A stretch of DNA of 64,000 nucleotides, taken from the NCBI GenBank assembly GCA_036365145.1, contig JAEOAD010000888.1, positions 3,699,501 through 3,763,500 on the forward strand, given 5' to 3'. The notes beneath the pieces are model-generated. The model had not been told where the DNA came from. It did not search any database and saw only the letters and a program-made list of their open reading frames with translations. The stretch comes from Orientallactaga sibirica (lineage: Eukaryota; Chordata; Mammalia; Rodentia; Dipodidae). A program made the translations under genes and the position numbers. Below are positions 37,490 through 47,739 of the stretch, one piece after another. Each line of letters begins with the position of its first letter. Within the stretch, counting starts at the first letter, position 1.

Positions 37490-38448
37490 AACAACCTAGG
37501 GTCCTTATCCAGGCTAAGATGAACTGGTAGTCTCAGGGTTCGAACTCACAGAGTTTCTACCTCTGCCTTGAGTGCCCAGGATGCGCCACCACACCCGGCC
37601 CAGGGTTTTAGTAAGATGACTGGTAGCTCTTCCACAGAGTTTCTTCCTCTTGAGTTGCCCAGGATCTCCAGGGTTTTATTCAATTTCAAGTTCTTTTAAG
37701 CTAGGCATGATGGTTCAGGCCTGAAACCCTAGCTTGAGGGAGGCTAAGGTAGAAAGGTTGTTTATTCAGAGAACCTATTTAAAAAAAGAAAAAACTAGCT
37801 CAGTGTGGTGGCACACACCTCTAATCCCAGCACTCAGGAGACAGAATCTACTTCAAAAAAACAAAACACAAAAAAAAAAAAAAAAAAAAAGGAGAAGAAG
37901 AAAGGAAGAATGTATTTGATAGTTGGTCATGGTGGTGCATGTCTTTAATCCCAGCACTCAGGAGGCAGAATTAGGAGAATTGCTGTGAGTTCAAGACCAT
38001 CCTGAGACTACATAGTAAATTCCAGGTCAGCCTGGGCTAGAGCATGACCCTACCTCAAAAAAACAATTTAAAAAAAGAGGGTATTTAACAGCTGGGCATG
38101 GTGGCACATGCCTTTAATCCGGGCATTTGGGAGGCAGAGGTAGGAGTATTGATGTGAGTTCAAGGCCACCCTGAGACTATGTATTTCAGGTCAACCCAGG
38201 CTATATCAAGACCCTACCTCAAAAAAACAAAACAAAAAAACAAAAACAAAAAAAAAAACACAATCCAACAACAAAAGGATGGTTTTGTTTGTTTGTTTAT
38301 TTTGAGGTAGGGTCTCTCTCTAGCCCAGGCTGACCTGGAATTCACTATGTAGTCTCAGGGTGGTCTTGAACTCATGGCAGTCCTCTACCTCTGCCTCCTG
38401 GGTACAGGAATTAAAGGTGTATGCCACCATGCCCAGCTTTCTTGTTCC

Positions 38449-38479
<31 letters not shown>

Positions 38480-38659
38480 TCTTTTCTATGGCAGGGTCTC
38501 ACTCTAGCCAGGCTGGCCTTGAACTTAAACTGACCATCTTATCTCAAATATCTCCTGAGATTAAAGGTTTATACCACCAAGCCCCACAGTATTCCCATTT
38601 ATTTAATATAAGAAGACAGGCTTAGTGGTATAGAGTAATTTACTCAGAGCTAGGAGTTC

Positions 38660-38705
<46 letters not shown>

Positions 38706-38790
38706 GGTGCACCCAGGCCTCTTGCCACTGCAAACAAAACTCCAGATGCATGTGTCACTAGTGCATCTGGCTTCAGCCATGTCTTTGATG
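37490..38790. repeat. B1-rich stretch in intron 11
   Basis: A B1 with many small deletions (37490-37600, -); diverged sense B1 copies at 37698-37790 and 37796-37890 (A-rich end); sense B1 at 37925-38065 and 38088-38260; antisense B1 at 38295-38442 and an older one at 38460-38590; and a partial tRNA/ID SINE with a GA run at 38660-38790. The bases 38791-39065 look unique. Confidence 0.78.
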
Positions 38791-39067
38791 TCCAAGAGCA
38801 AGTTCTTGTGCTTCAGGAATATATGTGACTGAGCAGGGATGTGACTGCAGCTCTTTCATCCATCCTTTGCATACTGTAAAGTCTTCATCCCTCCTTCTCT
38901 CATATACTATAGAGTGTCAGGTGGCTTGATTTTTCTTGTTTCAGTTGTTCTACACTAAATCAGACATAATCATGAATCATGTCTGGAGTCAGCATTCCTT
39001 TTGAGTGGTTCCTGGCCCCAGCCCAATGCCAGGACTGTTTCCTGGAATATGAAGACAGTCTAGGGCT

Positions 39068-39605
39068 GAGGGGACAGCTCAGTGGGTAAGAACACTTGCT
39101 GCACAAGTTTGAGGGCCTGAGAAGAGCCTAGTTCAATTCCTAGCACCATGTAAAAAGCTGGGTGTATAGCGGAGTGTGGTGGCACAGGCCTTTAATCCCA
39201 GGCAGAGGTAGGAGGATTGCTGTGAGTTCGAGGCCAGCCTGAGACTACAGAGTGAGTTCCAGGTCAGCCTGGACTACAGCAAGACCCTACCTCAGAAAAA
39301 CAAAACAAACAAACAAACAAACAAAAACAACAACTGAGTGTGGCCATGCCCCTTGTAACCCCAGTCCTGTAGGGCACTGAGACAAGAGACTTGCTGGGGT
39401 GCACTGGTCAGCCAGTCTGACTGAACACGGCAGTTCCAGGTTCAGTTAGAGACTCCATCTCAATGAAATAATGGGAAGAGCCATAGAGGAGGACTCCCAG
39501 CACTCTCCTGTGACCTCCACATGCATGCATGCGAAGCACATACATCGACATACATGCTTGTGCTACACACACACCATGCACATGACACAGATGTATGCTG
39601 AAAAG
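39068..39605 (+). repeat. B2/B3-like SINE interrupted by a B1
   Basis: The tRNA-like head at 39068-39165 has the words gctcagtgggtaagaacact and cctagcaccatg. A sense B1 sits at 39172-39325, and the element resumes to about 39600 with a CA-rich tail. The word gagtgtgg occurs on both sides of the B1. Confidence 0.6.
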
Positions 39606-39629
39606 AAAAGAAGATAGAAGGTAGTCTGG

Positions 39630-39780
39630 CCAGGTGTGGTGGTGCACGCCTTTAATCCCAGCACTTGGGAAGCAGAGGAAGGAGGATTGTTTTGAGTTCA
39701 AGGCCACCCTGAGACTGCAGAATGAGCTCCAGGTCAGCCTGGGCTAGAGTGACACCCTACTCAGAAAACAAAAATCAAGA
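39630..39780 (+). repeat. B1-like SINE
   Basis: A sense copy starting gccaggtgtggtggtgca and ending in an A-rich tail. Confidence 0.88.
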
Positions 39781-39783
39781 TAG

Positions 39784-40087
39784 TCTGAAGTGACATTTAA
39801 AAAATATTTTACTTTATTTTATTTTATTTATTTATTTACAAAAAACAAGATAGTCTGAAGTGACATTTAAAAAATATTTTATTTTTTTTATTTATTTGAG
39901 AGAGAGAGAGAGGCAGAGAGAGAAAATGGTCACACAAGGGCCTCCAACTGCTGCAAACAAACTCCAGACACATGCACCACCTTGTACATCTGCTTACGTG
40001 GGTAATGGGGAATCAAACCTAGGTCATTTGGCTTTGCATGAAGCACCTTAACCGCCAAGCCATCTCCCCAGCCCTGAAGTGACATTT
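39784..40087 (-). repeat. tRNA/ID SINE with a triplicated target site
   Basis: The word tgaagtgacattt occurs at about 39786, 39856 and 40075. The last two flank a full antisense tRNA/ID SINE (39870-40073). The first two enclose only a short A/T-rich SINE-tail-like piece. Confidence 0.8.
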
Positions 40088-40096
40088 TATTGTTTT

Positions 40097-40178
40097 TACA
40101 TGTCAACCTTGTGCAGAGGCCACACTAATCTTCTCTGTTTCATTCCAACTTCAGTATATGTGCTGCCAAAGCAAGCAC
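40097..40178 (-). pseudogene. U6 snRNA pseudogene, left arm of an inverted pair
   Basis: Read on the minus strand it starts gtgcttgctttggcagcaca and continues through acagagaagattag and tgtggcctctgcacaagg to gacatg. This matches U6 snRNA from its 5-prime stem-loop to about position 85, with several substitutions; the 3-prime end is missing. U6 is the catalytic core RNA of the spliceosome. No proper upstream elements are seen, so this is a dead copy. It touches the plus-strand copy at their shared 5-prime ends. Confidence 0.88.
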
Positions 40179-40345
40179 TAAGATATACTAAAATTGGAAC
40201 ATATACTAAAATTGGAACATATGCTAAATATACTAAGATTGGAACATATACTAAAAATACTAAGATTGGAACGTATGCTAAATATATTAAGATTGGAATG
40301 ATACAGAAGCTTAGCATGGCCCCTGCGCAAGGATGACATGCAAAT
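40172..40345 (+). pseudogene. U6 snRNA pseudogene, right arm, with tandem repeats
   Basis: The plus strand shows atatactaaaattggaac followed by four further variants of that unit (about 18, 27, 27 and 27 bp) between 40184 and 40297. It then gives gatacag, ttagcatggcccctgcgc, aaggatgacatgcaaattc and atgaagtg. The last part is U6 from about position 35 to its 3-prime end. The expansion of the segment after the 5-prime stem makes it nonfunctional. Confidence 0.88.
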
Positions 40346-40394
40346 TCATGAAGTGAGAACCATTTTATTGGTTTCAAATGGTTTAAAATAAATG

Positions 40395-40757
40395 TACATT
40401 TAGAACTAGTCAAGTGCCCTGGGTTGATGGTCCAAGTTTTGCTGGCAACATCCCAAGCATCACAATCATGCCTTCTTTCTGCCAGACCCGATCAAGGTGT
40501 TGACCTTGGCCACATCAGTGTAGAACTTCTTGACAGCCTGTTTGGTCTGGCACTTGACCTTAACACCTACCAAGCACACGCCTATGTTGTCTTTCATCTT
40601 CTACGCGGCTGACTCAGTGATCAGGCTGGAGGCCTTGATGATGTGCTCAAGCTTGTTCCTCCTGGATGTGCTCTTCTGAAGGTGCCTGGGTTGCCTCCAG
40701 AGCTGTAGTGTCAGACCACCAGGGTGTGTGTGACATGTAGATCATCATCATCTTCCT
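40395..40757 (-). pseudogene. RPL23A processed pseudogene
   Basis: Read on the minus strand, from about 40757 to 40410, the text aligns with ribosomal protein L23a without introns: a stretch like LRLRRQP, then RRNKLEHIIKAS, TESA, KQAVKKFYTDVAKVNTLI and a final part close to YDALDVA. It carries frameshifts and a stop after TESA (about 40610), and the first third is poorly conserved. The coding part is followed by 3-prime UTR-like sequence (40346-40409), but no poly-A is seen there; the U6 pair follows instead. L23a is a large-subunit ribosomal protein with many retrocopies in mammals. Confidence 0.85.
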
Positions 40758-41210
40758 TTTTTTTTTTTTTTTATTTTGAAGAAATTATGTAGTTTTTAAG
40801 GAATCATTTATGTATTTATTTGTTTTTATTTTGAGAAAAAGAGAAAATGGGTGCACCAGGGCCTTCAGCTGCTGCAAACAAACTCCAGACCCATGCACCA
40901 CCTTGTGCATCTGGTTTATGTGGGTCCTGGGGAAACAAACCCAGGTTCTTAGACTTTTCAGGCCAGTGCCTTAACCACTGGGCCATTTCTCCAATCCAAT
41001 CATCTTTTTTTTTTTTTTTTTTTTTGGTTTGGTTTGGTTTGGTTTGGTTTTTGGTTTTTTGAGGTAGGGTCTCACTTTAGCTCAGGCTGACCTGGAATTC
41101 ACTATGTAGTCTCAGGATGGCCTTGAACTCATGGTCATCCTCCTACCTCTGTCTCCCGAGTGCTGGGATTAAAGGCATGCGCCACCATGCCCAGCCCAAT
41201 CATCTTCTTT
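40758..41210 (-). repeat. Poly-T, tRNA/ID SINE and B1 with GGTTT run
   Basis: A T run lies at 40758-40775. A tRNA/ID SINE is at 40800-40995, and a B1-like SINE with GGTTT units at 41005-41198. The word aatcatctt flanks the B1 at about 40998 and 41200. Confidence 0.85.
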
Positions 41211-42031
41211 TTAAAAAGTATTTACTATTATTTGTTTGCATGTGTGTGTGTACATGTGTGTAATGTGCTATGTCTGGTATATGCATGTTTATGTGCCCTT
41301 TTGGCACCCCAAATGCTCGCCTGGGATGGCCAGGGTGTCCCACTCCATCACTCTTCTGTATCTTTCTACTGAGCTTGTGGGGTTCAAGTCTCTGCTCCCC
41401 TGTGGGACTGAGTCATCTCTCCATTTCCTTGCTTTGCCCAGGAAACCCAGCCCATGGAATGGGTCTGCCCACATTCAGAGTAGGTTTTCCCTCCTTAGTT
41501 AAACCTCTTTTGCAGTGCCCTTAAAGACATATCCAGGGACATGTTTCCTAGATGATTCTAAATCTAGTCAAGTTGACAGTGAAGATTCATCATCACACCT
41601 ATCCAACTTTACTTCATCATTAGAGACCAAAAAAGGGTCACGAATGGTAGAGCATGCCTGTAATCTCCCCACTCAGAAGACTGAATTCAGAGGAGCAAGA
41701 GTTCGAGACTCTGTCTCAAAAAAAAATGGTTATCTCCTCCCTTACCAATCTTCAGGTGCACTGAGCCTCAGACGTGTGCCATGTCAGTCTGTGTGGCATG
41801 TGGCTGTTCCTCCCTGGGTGAGCATGTTGCCCACAGTGGAGGAATGCAGCCAGGATGGTGAGCTGTGGGCCGCTTGGTGCACATAACTGCCCTTCTCAGG
41901 AGAAGGCTTCCTGACTATTCCCCTGCATCTTTATTATAAGCCCAATTTCCTGGCCCTTCCTTCTGGGCGTTTCCTCCTGTCAGCACTCTTTGCACTGCTA
42001 ACTCCAAGTTCCTCACCTTCTCTTTCCTCAG
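41211..42031. other. Mostly unique intron 11 end
   Basis: It holds a short TG-rich stretch (41238-41265), a diverged sense B1 remnant at about 41640-41730 with an A run, and otherwise unique sequence up to exon 12. No exon-like reading frame with splice sites was seen. Confidence 0.5.
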
Positions 42032-42183
42032 GTTACACTGTGAGCTGGCTGCGCTCACAGAGGTCCCCATCACTGCTGGCAGCCGGAGCACCGCGATACC
42101 AGCATGTGGGGCGTGTGCTGCTGTTCCAAGAGCCACAGGACAGAGGACAATGGAGACAGGTCCAAAACATAGATGGAACCCAG
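42032..42183 (+). CDS. Itgal: Itgal exon 12: propeller blade 4
   Basis: The acceptor is cctcag|G and the donor g|gtgagc; 2 + 50 codons. The product starts [20 protein letters not shown] and continues [16 protein letters not shown], a near-identical match to human in the FG-GAP strands. The [12 protein letters not shown] stretch is the most divergent part. The preceding intron of 9.1 kb holds the U6 and RPL23A pseudogenes. Confidence 0.97.
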
Positions 42184-42504
42184 GTGAGCATGACCTGAAG
42201 GGCATCTGCAGCAATGCTTCCCATGCGCTTCAAACACTCTCTCCTGTCTTGAAGAGGAAGAAGGCCTGGTCATGTTAGTTTACCTCAGAAAACCCTCTGA
42301 ATTACGCCTTGTCATTGTCAGTCCCTAGCTTAATAAACTGAACCCACAAGGGCATAAATTGTCTTAATTCATGTTGTCTCCAAGGGTGAATCCAAGATTT
42401 GATTCTGCATTTGAGGAGTTGGGATGGACATGGTACCACTGTAGGGTAGCAGGTAACCTGCCACCTCCTGCTCTCCCTGCTCAAGCTTCCTCAAACATCT
42501 TCCT

Positions 42505-42511
<7 letters not shown>

Positions 42512-42538
<27 letters not shown>

Positions 42539-43025
42539 CGAGGTAGGGTCTCACTCTAGCCCAGGCTGACCTGGAATTCACTATGTAGTTTCAGGGTGTC
42601 CTCGAACTCATGGCAATCCTCTTACCTCTACCTCCCAAGTGCTGAGATTAAAGGTGTGCACCACCATGCCCGGCCTGCTCTTTTATTTATTTTATTTTTG
42701 TTTTGTTTTTCAAGGTAGGGTCTCACTCTAGCACAGGCTGACCTGGAATTTACTCTGTATTCTCAGGGTGGCCTCGAACTCATGATGATCCTTCTACTTC
42801 TGCCTCCCTGGGATTGCTGGGATTAATGGCATGCACCACCACACTCGGCTAGTTTTAATTTTTTTTTTTTTTTTATTTTTTTTGGTTTTTCGAGGCAGGG
42901 TTTCACTCTGGCTCCAGCTGACCTGGAATTCACTATGTAGTCTCAGGGTGGCCTCGAACTCTTGGCGATCCTCCTACCTCTACCTCCCAAGTGCTGGGAT
43001 TAAAGGTGTGCACCACCACCTTAGT
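42512..43025 (-). repeat. Three antisense B1-like SINEs in intron 12
   Basis: Copies at 42512-42675 (long T run), 42690-42850 and 42860-43020. The bases 42184-42511 after exon 12 are unique. Confidence 0.9.
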
Positions 43026-43059
43026 TTTAATTTTTAAAAAATTTTTAAAGGGATGCTGG

Positions 43060-43605
43060 CTGGAGAGATGGCTTTAGTTTAACTTTTGTAAAAACCCGGT
43101 TTTTAAAGGGATGTACCACCATGCCCAGCTTTTTAAAAATAATATTTTTTTTATTTATTTAAATAAATAAAAATAAAACAAGCAAAAAATTTTTTATAAA
43201 AAATGGGTGCTCCAGGGCCTCCAGTCCCAGCAAATGAGACTCCATCACCATGAGCAGGCCACCCTGAGCATCTGGTTAATTCCAGGTCAGCCTGGACCAG
43301 AATTGAACTGGGGTCCTGCAAAAACAAAAAAAAAAATAAAATAAATAAAAAAAGGGATGTGCCAATTTCCCCAGCTTTTTAAAAATAATATTTTATTTAT
43401 TTATTTTTTTTTTTTTTTTTTAGAGAGAAAGAGAGAATGGGTGCTCCAGGGTCTCAGTCATTGGCAAATGGCTGACCTGGAATTAACTGTGCATCTGGTT
43501 TATGTGGTCCTAGAACTGGGTCCTGGGGCAGGCAAATGCATCAGCGATCCTCCTACCTCTGCAAAGTGCTGGGATTAAAGGCGTGCGCCAATTTCCCGGC
43601 CCCCT
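43060..43605. repeat. Interleaved B1 and tRNA/ID SINE text
   Basis: Short pieces of tRNA/ID SINE and of B1 alternate, each family in its own correct order. For example, at 43203-43320 the antisense SINE word tgggtgctccagggcctcca is followed by B1 sense words such as ggccaccctgag, then catctgg, then ttccaggtcagcctggacca. A second such patchwork is at 43420-43603. It is annotated as repeat of uncertain reality. Confidence 0.6.
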
Positions 43606-43609
43606 TTTA

Positions 43610-43806
43610 AATTTTTAGTTTATTTATTTATGTGCAAGGAGAGAGAGAGAGAATGAATGGGTGTTCCAGGGTCTCCAACCATTGCAAACAAACTCCAGAT
43701 GAATGTGCCATTTTGTGCATCTGGCTTTACATGGGCACTGGGGAATTGAACTCAGGCTGTTAGGCATTGCAGACAAGTGCCTTAACTGCTGAGCCATCTC
43801 TCCACC
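43610..43806 (-). repeat. tRNA/ID SINE abutting exon 13
   Basis: An antisense tRNA/ID SINE with the head word gccatctctcca, ending about 22 bp before exon 13. Confidence 0.9.
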
Positions 43807-43827
43807 CACATCTTCCTGTTCTTACAG

Positions 43828-43965
43828 ATTGGATCTTATTTTGGTGGAGAACTCTGTGGCATTGACATAGACCAAGATGGAGAGACGGAGTTGCTACTGA
43901 TTGGAGCCCCACTGTTCTATGGAGAACAAAGAGGAGGCCGGGTGTTTATCTACCAGAGAAAACAG
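43828..43965 (+). CDS. Itgal: Itgal exon 13: propeller blade 5, first calcium loop
   Basis: The acceptor is ttacag|A and the donor g|gtaaga; 46 codons in phase 0. The product [20 protein letters not shown] is followed by [20 protein letters not shown]. The segment DIDQDGETE is a complete DxDxDG calcium-binding loop. A tRNA/ID SINE ends about 22 bp before the exon, so the branch point probably lies in SINE sequence. Confidence 0.97.
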
Positions 43966-44196
43966 GTAAGACCAGGACCCAGAGTGAGGCAGAAGGGAAC
44001 AAGTGGAGATCCACAGGCCTGCTCAGGTCCCAATTATTCTGCAGGGCTTTTCCTTCTGTATACAAATCAAACCTTTAGAACACACAAGTGGCTGGGGAGA
44101 GGGTCAATGGATAAGGAATCTATCACATGAGCATGATACCCAAGTTAGGAATCCAACCACCCATGTCAAAAGCTGGGCGAGGTGGTAGGCATTTGT

Positions 44197-46550
44197 GTTT
44201 TTTTGTTATTATTGACAACTTCCATAATTATAGACAATAAACCACGATAATTCCCTCCCCTCTCACTTTCCCCTTCACAACTCCACTCTCCATTATATCC
44301 CTTCCACCTCTTAATCTTTAATCAGTCTGTCTTCGATTTTGATGTCATCATCTTTTCCATTTTGTGTAGATAGCGCCAGGCACTGCAAGGTCATGGATAT
44401 CTAGGCCATTTTGTGTCTGGAAGAGTGCATTGTAAGGAGTTCTACCCTTTCTTTGGCTCTTGCATTCTTTCTGCCACCTCTTTCACAATGGACCCTGAGC
44501 CTTGGAAGATATGACAGGGATGTTTCAGTGCTGAGCACTCCTCTGTCACTTCTTCTTAGCACTATGGTGCCTTCTGAGTCATCCCAAGGTCACCACCATC
44601 TGAAAAGAGAAGCTTCTCTAACCAAAAGTGAGAGTAGCTTTAATATATGGGTATGAACATTAAGAGAAATGCTTACTGGGCAGTTTGGTGAGCATAATAT
44701 ATGCATTTAGCCAGACACCAGCAGACGTTACACCCCTAGGGCTCATGACTTCCCCATCATAGGTTTTTTTTTTTTTTGTTTGTTTGTTTGTTTTTTGTTT
44801 TTTGAGGTAAGGTCTCCCTCTAGCCCAGGCTGACCTGGAACTCTCTCTGTATTCTCAGGGTGGCCTCGAACTCCCAGTGATCCTCCTACCTGTGCCTCCT
44901 GAGTGCTGGGATTAAAGGCGTGTGCCACCACGCACTGCCATCATAGGTTTTTAGTATCAGGCATTTATTCCCTCCTGTGGCGCAGGCCTCCAGTCCAACC
45001 AGAGTGGTTGGTTTTCCCTGTAAGAGACATGCCACTATTGCACCCGTTGGCTCATTTGGCCTTGCTGGCCAAACTTAAAGCTTGCAGTGTCCACTGTTGT
45101 TTATCTCCACTGATGACTTCTCTCTCTCCCATGGAGCTGCATGCAGCATAGCTTTTTCTGGTTTTCTGTCAACTGGTCTACATGGAGGAGGTTTTCAGCT
45201 CAGCTCCAGCAAGATTTCTCAGTGCAGCTCAAGTATGTGGATAGGGTCTTACCATCTATTCCTGGAGGGAAACCAAGAGCCTTGGCAATGGTCTATAATG
45301 CTTTGGGAGAATCAGGGAACTCCCTGACCAACAGCCCACTGGAAGGTATCCCAACCCTGGCACTGAAAATTTTCTAGTAACAATCTATGGCTTCTAGGTG
45401 TGCCACTGTCCCAAAAAATAGGTTTTCATATAACTTATTCATACCCTCTTAGATTTTAATTAACCCTCCCCCAACCTTTCCTTTACTCATTTTCTTCCCC
45501 TGACCTCACTTAGGTCTTTCCACCTTCAGTAATCTGTTCATCTATTTACATATATACAATACCAATCCCTTAAGTCCTCCCCTCTCCTCCTTCCCTTATA
45601 GCCCTTTCTAGCTTACTGGCCTCTGCTACAGAGTCTTATTCCAACTCACATACAAGTCCAAACATTTGTAGCTAGGATTCACATAGGAGAGAGAACACAT
45701 GGCACGTGGATTTCTGGGCCTGGGTTACCTCACTGCATATAATCCTTTCCAGGTCCATCCATTTCCCTGAAAATTACTTAATTTCATTTTTCTTTGTTTG
45801 TTTTTCAAGGTAGGGTCTCACTGTAGCTCAGGCTGACCTGGAATTTCCTTTGTAATCTCAGAATGGCCTTGAACTCACAGTGATCCTCCTACCTCTGCCT
45901 CCTGAGTGCTGGGATTAAAAGCGTGTGCCACCACGCCCAGCAATTTCATTTTTTTTTTTTTATCGCTGACTAGAACTCCATTGTGTAAATGTACCACATC
46001 TTCATTATCCACTCATCAATTGAGGGACAGCTAGGCTGGTTCCATTTCTTAGCTATTGTGAATAGAGTGGCAATAAACATGGATGTGCAAGTATCTCTAA
46101 GGTAGTGCAATAAGTCCTTAGAATATATGCCTAGGACTGGTAGAGCTGGGTCATTATGGTAAATCTACTTTTAGCTGTCTCAGGAACCTCCACACTTATT
46201 TCCACAATGGCTGTACCAAATTACATTCCCACCAAGGGGGAAGGAACCGCTTTTTCCCCATCCTTGTCAGCATTTTTTATCATTTGTTTTCTTGATAATA
46301 GGGAACAGCAGTAAGATTTTCCCCTGATCCTTGTCAGCATTTTTTTAGATGTTTTATCATTTGTTTTCTTTCTTTTTTTTTTTTTTTTTTTTTGGTTTTT
46401 AATAGGGTCTCATTCTGGTCCAGCTGACCTGGATTGAATAGTCTCAGGGTGGCTTGAACTCAGGATCCTAGGACCTCTTTTTAGTGATGTTTATAGGCCA
46501 TCTGTATTTCTTCTTTTAAGAACTCTGTATTTAATTCCATAAACACTCCC
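44197..46550 (-). mobile_element. L1 3-prime part, 5-prime truncated
   Basis: The tail word ttattgacaacttccataat begins near 44206. The 3-prime UTR and ORF2 C-terminal region follow, ending at the point equivalent to about 1785 of the first L1. Inserted antisense B1-like SINEs are at 44765-44938 (flanked by catcataggttttt), 45798-45943 (flanked by aatttcattttt) and 46370-46470 (shortened). Confidence 0.9.
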
Positions 46551-46890
46551 CACCCCTTTTTTTTTTTTTTTTTTTTTCCAGGTAGGGGTTACTCTAGTCC
46601 ATTGACCTGGAATTCACTATGTAGTCTCAGGGTAACCTTGAACTCATGGCAATCCTCCTACCTCTGCCTCCAGAGTGCTGTGATTAAAGGCATGTGGGTT
46701 TATTTTATTTTATTTTATTTTATTTTATTTTGATTTTGATTTTGATTTTTCAAGGTAGGGTCTCACTTTAGTCCATGCCGACCTGGAATTCACTCTGTAT
46801 TCTCAGGGTGGCCTCGAACTCACAGTGATCCCCCTACCTCTGCCTCCCGAGTGCTGGAATTAAAGGCGTGCACCACCACATCTGGCCCTG
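46551..46890 (-). repeat. Two B1-like SINEs with a TTTTA run
   Basis: Copies at 46556-46695 and 46745-46890, separated by TTTTA units and TTTTGA units (46700-46750). The bases 46891-47098 before exon 14 are unique. Confidence 0.87.
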
Positions 46891-47098
46891 GCTCAAATGT
46901 TTTGATTTGTGTATTTAAGTTGGAGAGAGTGTCTGCAGAGGCCAGGAAGCTAGAAAGAGGTCGTAATGGAGAAGAGGAAGAAGCTTGAGAGGGGATAGTA
47001 GAAAACGTGTCTTTAGCGTTCTTTACTAACTCACACCGCTGCATTCTAAGAAAGCTTGCTATGGTTGAGGTGTGACCTGTCTCCTTGCTTCTTCCTAG

Positions 47099-47296
47099 CT
47101 GGTGTTCAAAATGGTGTCACAGCTGCAGGGAGACCTTGGGTACCCGCTTGGGCGGTTTGGAGCTACCATTGCTGCCCTGAAAGACATCAACGGGGATGGG
47201 TGGATGGATGTGGCAGTGGGAGCCCCTCTGGAGAAGCAGGGAGCCGTGTACATCTTCAATGGACAGCGTGGTGGGCTCAGCACCCAGCCAAGCCAG
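47099..47296 (+). CDS. Itgal: Itgal exon 14: propeller blade 6, second calcium loop
   Basis: The acceptor is tcctag|C and the donor g|gtgaat; 66 codons in phase 0, the longest exon here. The product includes [18 protein letters not shown] and then [15 protein letters not shown], a DxNxDG calcium loop followed by the FG-GAP motif. It ends GLSTQPSQ as in human. Trp replaces the Leu after the loop glycine. Confidence 0.97.
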
Positions 47297-47439
47297 GTGA
47301 ATAACTTGCCTGCCTATCAAACCCTGTTGCTCTGCACCTTGAAGCCTCTAAGCCCAAACCCCAATCTAATCTCTGCCGATTTCCTGCTCTGCACTTGGCC
47401 TCTTCCCAACTTAACATGAATTTCTCTCCCCCCACCCAG

Positions 47440-47570
47440 AGGATAGAAGGGAGCCAGGTATTCTCAGGAATCACGTGGTTTGGACGCTCCATCCACGGGA
47501 TGAAGGATCTTGGAGGAGACCGCCTTGTTGATGTGGTTGTGGGAGCTGAGGGCCGGGTGATTGTGCTGAG
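47440..47570 (+). CDS. Itgal: Itgal exon 15: propeller blade 7, third calcium loop
   Basis: The acceptor is acccag|A and the donor g|gtaaga; 43 codons plus two bases. The product starts [20 protein letters not shown]. The calcium loop reads DLGGDRLVD, while human reads DLEGDGLAD, so the loop glycine is replaced by Arg (codon 47521-47523). The aspartates are kept. The exon lies 143 bp after exon 14. Confidence 0.97.
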
Positions 47571-47739
47571 GTAAGATGGAACTCCTGAGTCCCCCTGATA
47601 ATTTCAGCTCTTGTGCTGCGAATATGAATGGGTCACTGTGCAAAGGCCTTACAGCACTGCCCATTTTGTCTTTGTCACAATCCTGGGAGATGGATTCTCT
47701 TCTAGTCTTTGTGTCTTGCCCCTGGTTCTGCAGCTGCCA

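Noticed and set aside
40180..40300. CRISPR-like direct repeats
   Set aside because: The units abut without spacers, come from U6 snRNA and lie in a mammalian intron.
40172..40345. Functional U6 snRNA gene
   Set aside because: The 5-prime region is expanded by repeats, and no TATA or proximal element is seen at the right distance.
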